Shown here: piece after piece, positions 1 through 9,061 of the stretch | Layout: every line of letters begins with the position of its first letter | Numbering within the stretch: position 1 is the stretch's first letter | From: Lutibacter sp. | Lineage (GTDB): Bacteria; Bacteroidota; Bacteroidia; Flavobacteriales; Flavobacteriaceae | Direction of reading: 5' to 3' | Assembly (NCBI RefSeq): GCF_021647475.1 | Contig: NZ_JAKIUR010000008.1 | Span: 1-64,000 of the forward strand | Length of the DNA stretch: 64,000 nucleotides | Position numbers and translations under genes: made by a program | The notes under the pieces: generated by a model | Seen by the model: only the letters and a program-made list of their open reading frames with translations | Told to the model about the DNA's origin: nothing | The model's database searches: none

Positions 1-81
1 TGACAAACCTGTGCAAGTAGTTAATTGTGTTGAACTTATAAGGTAATCCATATACAACTCTTTTAAGTTATTAACAGCCAT
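1..81 (-). CDS. Transposase, N-terminal fragment (cut by window edge)
   Basis: An open frame on the minus strand starts with ATG at 81 and runs out of the window. The 27 visible residues begin MAVNNLKELYMDYLISSTQL and continue TTCTGLS. This resembles the start of Bacteroidota DDE transposases of the IS4/IS701 type, which often read L-Y-x-D-Y-L-I-S-S...T-x-T-G-L-S. Only this short stretch supports the call. Positions 82-232 hold no gene that I can see; an insertion-sequence end could lie there, and GTAAGGTCAGTTAG near 118 is a candidate terminal sequence. The catalytic part is outside the window, so it cannot be said whether the element is intact. Confidence 0.5.
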   Translation of the reverse strand, partial: MAVNNLKELYMDYLISSTQLTTCTGLS

Positions 82-232
82 CAGTCTTGCTTGCAAATTT
101 AATCATTATTTTTGCGTAAGGTCAGTTAGTGATATAAAAGTTTAGAATTGGGATAAAAACTATCTTTAAGAAACTTTTGTTACAATGTATGATTATTTTT
201 TAAAAATAAAAATTTGAAATAAAAGATGATGA

Positions 233-1327
233 TTAGCCTTTCACATCCAAAGCATCGCGTAATGCATTTCCAATCAGCATAAAAGCCATAACTAAACTCA
301 TAATTGCCAACCCAGGAAATACAGCTAAATAAGCTTTTCCTAAAATGATGTAATTGTAATGGTCTTTAATCATAGCACCCCAAGAAGGAGTAGGAGGTTG
401 AGCCCCAATTCCTAAAAAACTAAGTCCGCTTTCAATTAGTATAGCTGCTGCAAAATTAGCAGCAGAAATAACAATAATTGGAGCTAAAATATTAGGTAAT
501 ATATGTCTGAAAATAATTCTGAAATTTAAAAACCCTAATGCTTTTGCTGCTTCTACATATTGCATTTTTTTAGCACTTAATATTTGTCCTCTAACTATCC
601 TTGCTACCTCAACCCACATAGTTAAACCAACTGCAATAAACACTTGCCAAAATCCTTTGCCTAAAGCTAACGTAATTGCAATAACTAATAACAATGTAGG
701 TATAGACCAAGTTATATTAATTAACCACATAATAAAAGCATCTATTTTTCCACCAAAATAACCAGCAATTGCACCCATAGAAATACCAATAACTAGAGAA
801 ATAAATACTGCTATAAATCCTATAAAAAAGGAAATTCGTGTTCCTATTAGCATTCTACTCAATAAATCGCGACCATATTTATCGGTTCCAAGATAAAATA
901 TTTTGGTTTTAATATATGGTTTTATATCATTTTTAGGAAATAAAGAAATAGGAGAAGTTTTACTTAAACTTTCTAGGCTATTCTCAGAATAAAGCTGAAC
1001 GATAATATTATTTTTAGAAATATTATAATTACTAATTGGAATTTCGGTTTGTTGATTTTTTTTTCCGAATAAAAGTGAATTAAAAAAAGGTTGTTTACTG
1101 ATTTTTTTAGAAGGTATAGTAAGCATTAACACCTTGAAACCGGGTTTTTTGGTATGGATTTCTATATGCATTTGATTAGCATTACTGCTATTATCTGGAG
1201 CTAGAACGTATGCGAAAACAGCAATAAATCCACAGAGTATTATATACCAAAAACTTAGCACTCCAATTTTGTTTTTTTTAAACTTATGAAGTGCTAATAA
1301 GGTTAATGAGTTAAGTTTACGTTTCAA
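233..1327 (-). CDS. ABC transporter permease, OppC/DppC type
   Basis: Inner-membrane permease subunit of a peptide/nickel-type ABC importer. Of 364 residues, one N-terminal membrane segment lies at about 20-42. A long periplasmic loop follows at about 45-150, larger than in E. coli OppC. The BPD_transp_1 permease domain fills about 160-360 with five or six membrane segments. The EAA loop that contacts the ATPase is visible (EAAKALGFLNFRIIFRHILP). The C-terminus ...GLSFLGIGAQPPTPSWGAMI is also characteristic of OppC. It lies 35 nt downstream of the Prc protease gene on the same strand, so the two may be co-transcribed. The partner permease, ATPases and binding protein are not in the window, so the substrate is unknown. 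The family call is solid. Confidence 0.9.
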   Translation of the reverse strand: MKRKLNSLTLLALHKFKKNKIGVLSFWYIILCGFIAVFAYVLAPDNSSNANQMHIEIHTKKPGFKVLMLTIPSKKISKQPFFNSLLFGKKNQQTEIPISNYNISKNNIIVQLYSENSLESLSKTSPISLFPKNDIKPYIKTKIFYLGTDKYGRDLLSRMLIGTRISFFIGFIAVFISLVIGISMGAIAGYFGGKIDAFIMWLINITWSIPTLLLVIAITLALGKGFWQVFIAVGLTMWVEVARIVRGQILSAKKMQYVEAAKALGFLNFRIIFRHILPNILAPIIVISAANFAAAILIESGLSFLGIGAQPPTPSWGAMIKDHYNYIILGKAYLAVFPGLAIMSLVMAFMLIGNALRDALDVKG

Positions 1328-1362
1328 AAGGTTGATTTAGACTATAAACGTAAAAGTAAGTA

Positions 1363-3477
1363 TTAATTTTTAACCAAATGTAATTCGGGTTTTAATTTTA
1401 ATTCTGCTAAAACGTCTATAGCTTCCTGCATGTAAATATCTTTTTTTAAGTTTTTGTGCCAAGCGTTTCTTTTATCTAATAAATCTTTGCTTTTTTCAAC
1501 TAAAGGTTTTTCATATAATGGAGAATTATAGGTCAAATTAGTAGTGTATTTTTTTAAAGCATCATACTTTTTAGCTTTTGTTTCGGTAGTATTAATTTCA
1601 TTTTTATAATCTTTATAATCTAGGGAAATGGAAGTGTCATCTTGATTTTTTTTCAACCATTTTGCATTGTCATCTATAAGTTTAAAGTATTTATTATCTG
1701 CTATTCGTTTTTTGCTATTGTTTATAGTTTCATTAAAATTTGTATAATTATTCCAAAGCGAATAGGTTGCCGCTGGAACTTTATCAAAAGGTAAAGGATT
1801 TTCTAAATCGCGTTCTCCAATTTTTAAATAGGTATATCTATCCGGTAACATAATATCAGAATGTACGCCTTCTAATTGGGTAGCACCGCCATTAATTCTG
1901 TAGAATTTTTGAATGGTCATTTTTAATGCACCTAAATCTTCTTTTGAATTTGAATATCTGTTCAAATCTAACAGACTTTGAACGGTACCTTTTCCGTAGG
2001 TTTGTTTACTTCCAATAACCACAGCTCTTCCATAATCTTGCATTGCTGCGGTAAATATTTCAGAAGCGGAGGCTGATAATTCATTCACTAAAATTACCAA
2101 TGGGCCATCCCATTCAATTTGGGCCTTTTTATCACTTTTTACGGTTGCATTTCTGTCTCTGTATTTTACTTGGACAACGGGTCCTTTACCAATAAATAAT
2201 CCTGATATTTCTATGGCAGTTTTTAAAGAACCTCCACCATTATTTCGTAAATCAATAACTAATCCTTCTACATTTTCTTTTTTTAGACGTTTAATTTCTT
2301 GAGCCATATCGGTAGCAGAATTTCTAAAGTTTTTTTCATCAAAATCAATATAAAATTTAGGTAAATTTATGATGCCAAATTTTCTATTATTTTTAGTAAC
2401 AACACTAGACTTTACAAAAGTATCTTCTAGTTCAACTACATCTCTAATAATGGAGATTACCTTAATGGTACCATCTAATTTTTTTACAGTTAACTTTACT
2501 TCAGTGCCTTTTTTACCTTTTATATATTCAATGGCATCATCTAAACGCATACCAACAATATCTACGGGTTCTTTATCGCCTTGAGCTACTTTTAAAATAA
2601 TATCGCCTACTTCAAGTTCTCCTTCTTTCCAAGCTGGACCTCCAGAAATTAATGCACTAACTTTGGTATAATCGTTTTTCTTTTGAAGCCTAGCACCTAT
2701 ACCTTCAATTTTGCCGGACATTGAAATATCAAATTGCTTTTTAACACTGGCATCAAAATAGGCGGTATGAGGATCAAATTCTTTAGCAATGCTATTTAAA
2801 TAGGTAGAAAACCAATCTTGATAGGAAATATCATGCATTCTTATAAAAAAGTCGCTCATATTTTCTTTTGTTTTTGCTCGGGCTGCTTTTTCAAGTTCTA
2901 CAAACGATTTCTTTTTATAGTTTTTATCTTTTTTTAATTTATCATTTTCTAAAGTTATATGGTCATACAGCCTTGATAAAGTACTTAGTTTTAATTGTTT
3001 ACGCCAAATATTGATTAATCCGGCTTTACTTTTAGCATACGGCATTTTATCATAATCAACATTTAAAATTTCTTTTTTATTGAAATCAAATGGCTGAGCT
3101 AAAATTTCAGGATAATAACTTTCAGCTTCTTTTATTCTTTCAGATAAACGATTATAAACTAAATAGAAAAAACTTAAATCATCATTTTTTATTTGATCGT
3201 CAATATCAGTTTTATATTTTGAAAATTCATCAATATCAGATTGTAAAAAATAGTGTTTAGAAGGATCTAAATCGTTAATAAAGTTTTTATAAACTTTTTT
3301 AGAAAAATCATCATTTAGCTGCTTAGGTTTGTAATGGCCTTGAGTTAATACATATTTTAAAATAGATAATAATAATTTATCGTTAGGATTGTTGTTGTTT
3401 GCTTGTGTGTTATACCCAAATAATAATGCAAAAGCCAATAATATAGGTATTAAAAATTTAATTTTTTTACTCATCAT
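1363..3477 (-). CDS. prc: Carboxy-terminal processing (tail-specific) protease Prc/Tsp
   Basis: Periplasmic serine protease that degrades or trims proteins from their C-terminus. The 704 residues fit the Tsp/Prc family. There is a signal peptide at about 1-27, a helical N-terminal domain to about 235, and a PDZ domain at about 240-340 (GIGARLQ, GGPAWKEGELEVGDIIL). The S41 peptidase domain contains LVIDLRNNGGGSL. The catalytic Ser is in NELSASASEIFTAAM and the Lys in GSKQTYGKGTVQ. The C-terminal region with DRYTYLKIGERDLENPLPFD belongs to the DUF3340-type extension. Two adjacent ATG codons could start it (MMSKKIKF); either leaves the signal peptide intact. It heads the minus-strand pair with the OppC-like permease and is divergent from surE. 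Confidence 0.95.
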   Translation of the reverse strand: MMSKKIKFLIPILLAFALLFGYNTQANNNNPNDKLLLSILKYVLTQGHYKPKQLNDDFSKKVYKNFINDLDPSKHYFLQSDIDEFSKYKTDIDDQIKNDDLSFFYLVYNRLSERIKEAESYYPEILAQPFDFNKKEILNVDYDKMPYAKSKAGLINIWRKQLKLSTLSRLYDHITLENDKLKKDKNYKKKSFVELEKAARAKTKENMSDFFIRMHDISYQDWFSTYLNSIAKEFDPHTAYFDASVKKQFDISMSGKIEGIGARLQKKNDYTKVSALISGGPAWKEGELEVGDIILKVAQGDKEPVDIVGMRLDDAIEYIKGKKGTEVKLTVKKLDGTIKVISIIRDVVELEDTFVKSSVVTKNNRKFGIINLPKFYIDFDEKNFRNSATDMAQEIKRLKKENVEGLVIDLRNNGGGSLKTAIEISGLFIGKGPVVQVKYRDRNATVKSDKKAQIEWDGPLVILVNELSASASEIFTAAMQDYGRAVVIGSKQTYGKGTVQSLLDLNRYSNSKEDLGALKMTIQKFYRINGGATQLEGVHSDIMLPDRYTYLKIGERDLENPLPFDKVPAATYSLWNNYTNFNETINNSKKRIADNKYFKLIDDNAKWLKKNQDDTSISLDYKDYKNEINTTETKAKKYDALKKYTTNLTYNSPLYEKPLVEKSKDLLDKRNAWHKNLKKDIYMQEAIDVLAELKLKPELHLVKN

Positions 3478-3718
3478 CTGTCTATTTCTTTTTTGTTAAA
3501 TGCTTTAGTAAGCTACTAAAATAATGCCAATAATTTAATTTGTTGATTTATTTAAGTTTTTTTTAGTAAAAAATAAACTTAATTTGTTTTTTGAATTAAA
3601 GTATTCTGAATGAAAATTCTTTAAAGAAAAATATTTAAAACAAAAATATAGATAAATATCGTGTATAATTCTTTACAAAATGTTAAAGTTTAAAAGTAGC
3701 AAAATCATTAAAATAGAT

Positions 3719-3726
3719 TAGTTTTG
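3719..3726 (+). promoter_or_regulatory. Putative -7 box for surE operon
   Basis: TAGTTTTG fits the Bacteroidota sigma-A consensus TAnnTTTG and ends 15 nt before ATG 3742. An in-frame TTG at 3724 lies inside this box, which argues against it being the start codon. No clear -33 TTG at the expected distance. Seen by eye, not tested. Confidence 0.45.
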
Positions 3727-3741
3727 TTATTTAAAAATAGG

Positions 3742-4536
3742 ATGATGAAAAAAAGACCTTTAATTTTAGTTACTAATGATGATGGTATCACCGCACCAGG
3801 AATGAGAACCTTAATTTCTGTGATGAATGAAATAGGAGAAGTGGTTGTAATTGCACCTGATAGTCCACAAAGTGGAATGGGACATGCGGTAACTATTAAT
3901 GAAACCTTGTATTGTGAAGAAATAAAAATTGATGATGGTCCACAACGTGAATATAAATCTTCAGGAACTCCTGTAGATTGTGTTAAATTGGCGGTTAGTG
4001 AAATTTTAGATAGAAAACCAGATTTATGCGTTTCAGGAATTAATCATGGTTCAAATTCTTCAATTAATGTTATTTATTCAGGCACTATGAGTGCAGCGGT
4101 TGAAGCAGGAGTTGAAGGAATACCAGCTATTGGTTTTTCACTTTTAGATCATACGTGGAGTGCTAATTTTAAGCCTTTAAAAAAATATATTAAACAACTT
4201 GCTTTAAATGTTTTAGAAAACGGATTGCCAGATGGTGTAGTTTTAAATGTCAATTTCCCTAAACAGGAAACATTTAAAGGAATAAAAGTATGTAGGCAAG
4301 CTCGTGCAAATTGGGTAGAAGAATTTGATAAGCGTGTTAATCCAGGAGGTAAGGAATATTATTGGCTAACGGGTAAATTTGTGAATATGGATAAAGGTGA
4401 AGATACCGATGAATGGGCATTAGCGAATGGCTATATTTCCTTAGTACCTGTGCAATTCGATTTAACGGCATATCACGTTATTAATGAGCTTAATAATTGG
4501 AAATTAAATAACTTTCATACCAATAATAAAAAGTGA
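3742..4536 (+). CDS. surE: 5'/3'-nucleotidase SurE
   Basis: Metal-dependent nucleotidase/phosphatase that removes phosphate from nucleoside monophosphates (stationary-phase survival protein). It has the N-terminal metal site LVTNDDGITAPG, the Ser/Asn motif ESSGTPVDC-like (KSSGTPVDCVKLA) and the SGINHGSNSSINVIYSGTM block. It has 264 residues from ATG 3742; the ATG at 3745 is an equally good start. An upstream in-frame TTG at 3724 would fall within the probable -7 promoter box and is rejected. It is first in a likely operon: its last codons overlap the next gene by 4 nt (GTGA), and lpxB follows. All key residues are present. Confidence 0.96.
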   Translation: MMKKRPLILVTNDDGITAPGMRTLISVMNEIGEVVVIAPDSPQSGMGHAVTINETLYCEEIKIDDGPQREYKSSGTPVDCVKLAVSEILDRKPDLCVSGINHGSNSSINVIYSGTMSAAVEAGVEGIPAIGFSLLDHTWSANFKPLKKYIKQLALNVLENGLPDGVVLNVNFPKQETFKGIKVCRQARANWVEEFDKRVNPGGKEYYWLTGKFVNMDKGEDTDEWALANGYISLVPVQFDLTAYHVINELNNWKLNNFHTNNKK

Positions 4537-4817
4537 AAAAGGAAATAGTTATAGGTTTTTTAACGGCTTTAATTGCTACCTTTTTTGGGTGCTATTTATT
4601 TATTGAATACTTTTCAAATAAAGGGTTTTATGAAACCATTAAACTTATAACTGAAGGCAATTTGGAAAGCAAAGTATTAGTAATAGGAGCTATTGCAAAT
4701 TTCTTTGTGTTTTTTATTTTTTTAAAAAAGAAACAAATTTATAGAGCTAGAGGTGTTTTATTAGCCACTTTTTTAATTGCTTTTTTAGTGTTATTTTTAA
4801 CCATATTTGGTAAATAA
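4533..4817 (+). CDS. Small conserved inner-membrane protein
   Basis: A protein of 94 residues with a GTG start overlapping the surE stop by 4 nt, which suggests translational coupling. It has three hydrophobic segments at about 5-27, 48-64 and 72-91, with a basic loop KKKQIYRARG between the last two. I recognise no enzymatic motif. The position between surE and lpxB and the tight spacing (11 nt to lpxB) make it a real gene that shares their transcript. No function is assigned; the neighbour lpxB gives only a weak hint of an envelope role. Confidence 0.8.
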   Translation: MKKEIVIGFLTALIATFFGCYLFIEYFSNKGFYETIKLITEGNLESKVLVIGAIANFFVFFIFLKKKQIYRARGVLLATFLIAFLVLFLTIFGK

Positions 4818-4828
4818 TTGTTTGTGTT

Positions 4829-5932
4829 ATGAAGTATTATATTATTGCTGGTGAAGCTTCTGGTGATTTGCACGGTGCTAATTTAATAAAGGCAATGTTG
4901 GAAAAAAATCCCAATGCAAATATTAGGTTTTGGGGAGGCGATTTAATGCAGAAAGCTGGAGGAACTTTAGTAAAACATTATAAAGATTTAGCTTTTATGG
5001 GTTTTGCAGAAGTTTTAATGAATATTAACACCATTTTTAAAAATATTTCTTTTTGTAAAAACGATATTTTACAGTTTAAACCAGATGCTTTAATTCTAAT
5101 AGATTACCCGGGGTTTAATATGCGAATTGCGGATTTCGCCAAAAAAAAAGGGATAAAAGTTTACTATTATATTTCTCCACAAATTTGGGCTTGGAAAGAA
5201 AATAGAATTAAAAAAATTAAACGTGATGTTGATGAAATGTTTGTAATTCTTCCTTTTGAAAAGGAATTTTATGAACAAAAACACCATTTTCCAGTTAAAT
5301 TTGTAGGTCATCCGCTTATTGATGCTATAGCCAATAGAATTCAAGTAGATGAAAATGCTTTCAGAAAAGAACACAGATTATCTAAAAAACCAATTATTGC
5401 TTTATTACCTGGTAGCCGAAAACAAGAAATAAAAAAAATGCTTTCCGTAATGTTAAAAATGGCATCTAAATTTACAGATTATCAGTTTATAATTGCTGGA
5501 GCACCAAGTCAACATTACGAGTTTTACAAACCTTTTATAAAACGTAAAAACGTAAAATTTATAAGCAATAAAACCTACGATTTATTGTCTATTTCGTATG
5601 CTGCAATAGTTACTTCTGGTACGGCAACACTAGAAACAGCTTTGTTTAAAGTGCCTGAAATTGTGTGTTATAAAACTAGTTGGATTTCATATCAGATTGG
5701 TAAACAGTTGGTTAAATTGAAATATATTTCCTTAGTAAATTTAATTATGGATAAAGAAGTGGTTACCGAATTAATTCAAGGTGATTTTAATGAAAACCGA
5801 TTGGAAAAAGAATTAAAATTATTGCTAGATGATTATAAACGTGCCATTTTATTTTTAGATTATTATGATTTAGAGCAAAAGTTAGGTGGTAAAGGTGCAT
5901 CTGAAAAAGTTGCAGCCTATATTACTGCATAA
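4829..5932 (+). CDS. lpxB: Lipid-A-disaccharide synthase LpxB
   Basis: GT19 glycosyltransferase that joins UDP-2,3-diacylglucosamine and lipid X to form the tetra-acyl disaccharide of lipid A, at the cytoplasmic face of the inner membrane. The 367 residues are a typical length. Family motifs are present: GEASGDLHGANLI at the N-terminus, FWGGDLMQKAGG, KVYYYISPQIWAWKENR, FVGHPLIDA, ALLPGSRKQEIKKM and TSGTATLETAL in the UDP-sugar domain. It is last in the surE operon and is followed at once by an intrinsic terminator. The organism therefore makes lipid A. Confidence 0.97.
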   Translation: MKYYIIAGEASGDLHGANLIKAMLEKNPNANIRFWGGDLMQKAGGTLVKHYKDLAFMGFAEVLMNINTIFKNISFCKNDILQFKPDALILIDYPGFNMRIADFAKKKGIKVYYYISPQIWAWKENRIKKIKRDVDEMFVILPFEKEFYEQKHHFPVKFVGHPLIDAIANRIQVDENAFRKEHRLSKKPIIALLPGSRKQEIKKMLSVMLKMASKFTDYQFIIAGAPSQHYEFYKPFIKRKNVKFISNKTYDLLSISYAAIVTSGTATLETALFKVPEIVCYKTSWISYQIGKQLVKLKYISLVNLIMDKEVVTELIQGDFNENRLEKELKLLLDDYKRAILFLDYYDLEQKLGGKGASEKVAAYITA

Positions 5933-5974
5933 AAAAAGACTTTTAGAAAGATTATAATCTAAAAGTCTTTTTTA
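5931..5974. terminator. Bidirectional intrinsic terminator after lpxB
   Basis: AAAAGACTTTTAGA is repeated inverted as TCTAAAAGTCTTTT around a short AT-rich loop, with A- and T-runs at both ends. It sits between two convergent genes, lpxB (+) and the gene at 5989 (-), and can stop both. Confidence 0.85.
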
Positions 5975-5988
5975 TTAATGGTTTTTAT

Positions 5989-6876
5989 TTATTCGCAAAC
6001 TGCTTTTAAAGTATCTTCAATATCACCAGGAGTACTCATTATTTTCATAAAAGTTCCCATAGTTAATTCTGGCCAACTTAAAGCTAATCTATATTTCCCG
6101 TGTAACATAGTTACAGTTTTTCCTTGTAAAATTATTTCATAAGGCATAGCCGCAATATTTTGTTCTCCAATTTTTGGTAAAAAATAAGCTTCGCCATCTT
6201 CTTTATTTTGTAAACCAATGCCAAATACCGCAACCTTTTGTTCTGGATAAATAATTTTATAAACTAAAATAGTTTTTCCTTTATGAGCTTTTAAATTATT
6301 TTCAATGGTTTTTAAACCAATATCAAAAGATGCAAATTCATTTAATTCAACAGGATCAGTAAAATAAGGCATAAATACTTTATAATGATATTTTTTAATT
6401 TTGTTTGCTTCAATACTACCTCCAAAAGGTTTAAACTCATTTCCTAAAGTAGCTAATGCATTTTTTACATCTGCACTAAATTTTTGAAAAACACTTTTAA
6501 AAGTAACATAATTATCTTGCATATAAGCACGCAAAAAATAATCAGGATTTGTGTAAGAAATGGTGATTTTTCCATTTTTTTCTATTAAACCAACTTTAAA
6601 AGCTGCACCAAGAGCACCTCTATCGCTTACCTTAACTACAGTGTTTTTTAAATTTTTATTTGTAAAAACAATTACTTGAAAGGTATTCTTATTTTCAGGA
6701 TTGTATTTTCCTAAAATTGTAAACGAATTGTTTTTTAAAGCATTTATTACAGCTTCAGATGTTTGTTGCATGGTATTTGTGGTTTCTCCTACTTTTATAT
6801 AAGGTGAAATATCTTGTGCAAAAACACTTGAACTGAATAAAATAATTGTAATACTGCTGAGAATTAATTTTTTCAT
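5989..6876 (-). CDS. Secreted DUF302-like protein
   Basis: A secreted protein of 295 residues. The signal peptide is MKKLILSSITIILFSSSVFA with cleavage before QD. The first half, with TSEAVINALKNNSFTILGKY and FKVGLIEKNGKITISYTNPD, reads like a DUF302 (TT1751-type) alpha/beta fold. The second half (TIENNLKAHKGKTILVYKII, FGIGLQNKEDGEAYFLPKIG, MLHGKYRLALSWPELTMG) may be a diverged second copy. It ends ...DTLKAVCE with a single Cys. No catalytic motif is evident. It is a lone gene with its own probable promoter and faces the lpxB terminator. The domain call is from recalled pattern and moderate; function is unknown. Confidence 0.7.
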   Translation of the reverse strand: MKKLILSSITIILFSSSVFAQDISPYIKVGETTNTMQQTSEAVINALKNNSFTILGKYNPENKNTFQVIVFTNKNLKNTVVKVSDRGALGAAFKVGLIEKNGKITISYTNPDYFLRAYMQDNYVTFKSVFQKFSADVKNALATLGNEFKPFGGSIEANKIKKYHYKVFMPYFTDPVELNEFASFDIGLKTIENNLKAHKGKTILVYKIIYPEQKVAVFGIGLQNKEDGEAYFLPKIGEQNIAAMPYEIILQGKTVTMLHGKYRLALSWPELTMGTFMKIMSTPGDIEDTLKAVCE

Positions 6877-6899
6877 AATTTTAATATTTTATAACGTAT

Positions 6900-6907
6900 C
6901 AAATTTA
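6900..6907 (-). promoter_or_regulatory. Putative -7 box for the DUF302-like gene
   Basis: On the minus strand this reads TAAATTTG (TAnnTTTG consensus) and ends 23 nt before the ATG at 6876. No clear TTG at -33. Confidence 0.35.
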
Positions 6908-7009
6908 CGTTATTAGCAATAGCTTAATTATGATTTAAATCATATTATTTAAAAGGATAAAGGGTTAATAAAAAATGATCTAATAATTTTTTTGTAGTTT
7001 TATCCTGCT

Positions 7010-9055
7010 ATGATTAAGTTTTTGAAGTTTATACCTGTACAACTTACCTTTTTTTTAATTATTGGAATTTTAATTGGAAATTATTTTCAATTTTCTAATG
7101 TTTTTATCACTCAAAGTTTATTTGGTTTAATTCTTTTTTTTGGAATAATTTACTTTTTAATCTTAAAAAAGAAAAGAGGAAATAGTTTCTTCAATTCCTT
7201 GTTTTTTGTGATTACTATTTTTATAGGAATTGCAACAATTACATTTCAAAATAGTAAGAATAGTATTAATTATTATGGTAACAATATCGAAATTTCTAAA
7301 AATGAAAATCCATTAATTTATCTTCGGATAATAAAAATTTTAAAGGCTAATAAGTATTATCAGAAGTTTGAAGTAGCAGTAATTCAGCTAGATACTACTA
7401 AAACTATCGGTAAAGTTTTAGTAAATATTCAAAAGGATAGTATTGAAGCTGAACTTGGTATTGATGCTGTTTTGTTAGCAAAAGCTCATTTTAAAACAAT
7501 TCCGAATCCTAAAAATCCATATAGTTTTAATTACAAAAAGTACTTAGCAAACAAACAGATTTATTATCAGCTAACTTTATATAAAAATCAATACAAAAAG
7601 TTAACTAAAAATGAAATCACTTTAAATGGATTGGCATATTCAGTTAGAAGTAAAATTAATAAATCATTACAAAAAAAAGGTTTTAAAAATAATGAATTAG
7701 CAGTAATAAATGCTTTGTTATTAGGGCAGCGAAACACGGTATCTAGTGATTTGTTAAAAAGCTATGCAGGAGCGGGTGCAATTCATATTTTGGCTGTTTC
7801 AGGCTTACATATTGGTGTATTATTGTTATTATTAACTTGGTTATTTAAACCACTTCACAACCTCAAAAACGGAAAAACTTATGCATTAATAATCATAGTT
7901 ATTTTGTTATGGCTCTATGCTATTCTAGCCGGATTATCAGCATCAGTGGTTAGGGCAGTTGCTATGTTTACAGCTATTGCCATAAGTTTAAATGTAAATA
8001 GACTGTCAAATATTTATAATGTTTTGATAATATCCATGTTTTTTTTATTGCTTTTTCACCCAATTTATTTATTTGATGTAGGTTTTCAATTAAGTTATTT
8101 GGCTGTTTTTGCTATAGTTTGGTTACAACCAAAATTTTATAAATTAATAAAAATGCCTAATTGGATTTTTGATAAATTATGGCAATTATTTACCGTTTCT
8201 ATCGCAGCTCAAATTGGTATTTTGCCTTTGAGTAGTTATTATTTCCATCAATTTCCTGGTTTATTTTTTGTAGCTAATTTGATTATTATTCCTTTTTTAG
8301 GAATAATTTTAATTACAGGAATTTTAGTAATTGTACTTTCCTTATTAAATATTTTGCCTGAATTTTTAGCTAAATTATATAGTTTTATTATTCATTTTAT
8401 GAATGAAATAGTTGCTTTTATTGCTAATCAACATCAATTTTTAATTCAAAATATTTCTATATCATTTGCTGTTATGCTCTGTTTTTATCTGTTTGTTTTA
8501 TTGTTTTTTAAATATGTAGAAAAGCAAAAATTTAATAGGTTGATATTGGTGTTTTTTAGTGTAATCTTCTTACAAATATTATTTATTTATGAAAAGCACA
8601 AGCTACAAACCGTAAATGAATTCATTGTATTTAATAAAACAAAATCTTCTATTTTTGGAATTCGTAATGGAGAGAATTTCAAAGTTTATTTGTCAACTAA
8701 TAAACTAAATAAAACTTCTAATCCTATAAACTCTTATTTGGTTGGTACTGGATTAAAAAATATTGAGATTTCACTTCAAAAAAGTAAGCTGTATCAATTT
8801 AATACAGTTAATTTTTTAAGAATAGATAGTTTAGGATTGTATCCTTCAAAATTTAAAAAGCCGCTTGTAATTATACTACAAAAATCACCAAAAATTAATT
8901 TGGAAAGGTTATTAATTACTTTAAAACCAACCACAATAATTGTAGATGGTTCTAATTATAAAAGTTATGTTGTAAATTGGAAAAAAACATGTATAAAATA
9001 TAAAACTCCTTTTTACAATACAATGCAAAAAGGAGTTTTTAAAATAATAAATTAA
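7010..9055 (+). CDS. comEC: ComEC/Rec2 family DNA-uptake membrane protein
   Basis: Polytopic inner-membrane channel protein of the ComEC/Rec2 family, which carries single-stranded DNA into the cytoplasm in natural transformation. Of 681 residues, the N-terminus holds two or three membrane segments and a soluble DUF4131-like domain (about 25-190). The Competence domain spans about 225-500, with the hallmark LLLGQRNTVSSDLLKSYAGA and HILAVSGLHIGVLLL. The C-terminal part (about 540-681) is short and shows no HxHxDH metal motif, so the metallo-beta-lactamase domain of Bacillus ComEC is absent. Its last codons overlap an intrinsic terminator. It is a single gene and no other competence gene is nearby, so DNA uptake remains an inference. 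Confidence 0.92.
   Translation: MIKFLKFIPVQLTFFLIIGILIGNYFQFSNVFITQSLFGLILFFGIIYFLILKKKRGNSFFNSLFFVITIFIGIATITFQNSKNSINYYGNNIEISKNENPLIYLRIIKILKANKYYQKFEVAVIQLDTTKTIGKVLVNIQKDSIEAELGIDAVLLAKAHFKTIPNPKNPYSFNYKKYLANKQIYYQLTLYKNQYKKLTKNEITLNGLAYSVRSKINKSLQKKGFKNNELAVINALLLGQRNTVSSDLLKSYAGAGAIHILAVSGLHIGVLLLLLTWLFKPLHNLKNGKTYALIIIVILLWLYAILAGLSASVVRAVAMFTAIAISLNVNRLSNIYNVLIISMFFLLLFHPIYLFDVGFQLSYLAVFAIVWLQPKFYKLIKMPNWIFDKLWQLFTVSIAAQIGILPLSSYYFHQFPGLFFVANLIIIPFLGIILITGILVIVLSLLNILPEFLAKLYSFIIHFMNEIVAFIANQHQFLIQNISISFAVMLCFYLFVLLFFKYVEKQKFNRLILVFFSVIFLQILFIYEKHKLQTVNEFIVFNKTKSSIFGIRNGENFKVYLSTNKLNKTSNPINSYLVGTGLKNIEISLQKSKLYQFNTVNFLRIDSLGLYPSKFKKPLVIILQKSPKINLERLLITLKPTTIIVDGSNYKSYVVNWKKTCIKYKTPFYNTMQKGVFKIIN
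9002..9040. terminator. Intrinsic terminator inside the 3' end of comEC
   Basis: AAAACTCCTTTTT (9002-9014) pairs with AAAAAGGAGTTTT (9027-9039), a 13-bp stem with a 12-nt loop followed by T residues. It lies within the last codons of comEC and 22 nt from the stop of the convergent thioredoxin gene, so it probably serves both. Confidence 0.75.
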
Positions 9056-9061
9056 GAGATT

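Noticed and set aside
2369..2584. Plus-strand frame of 71 codons inside prc
   Set aside because: Lies wholly antisense to a gene with complete catalytic motifs; composition is that of a shadow frame. The same reasoning removes 5096-5374, 9816-10085, 18162-18401, 37290-37622, 41838-42101, 45290-45708, 52789-53235, 59702-59944, 60630-60905 and 62999-63283.
3724..3741. TTG start of surE at 3724
   Set aside because: It falls inside the probable -7 box TAGTTTTG; ATG 3742 or 3745 matches the usual N-terminus.
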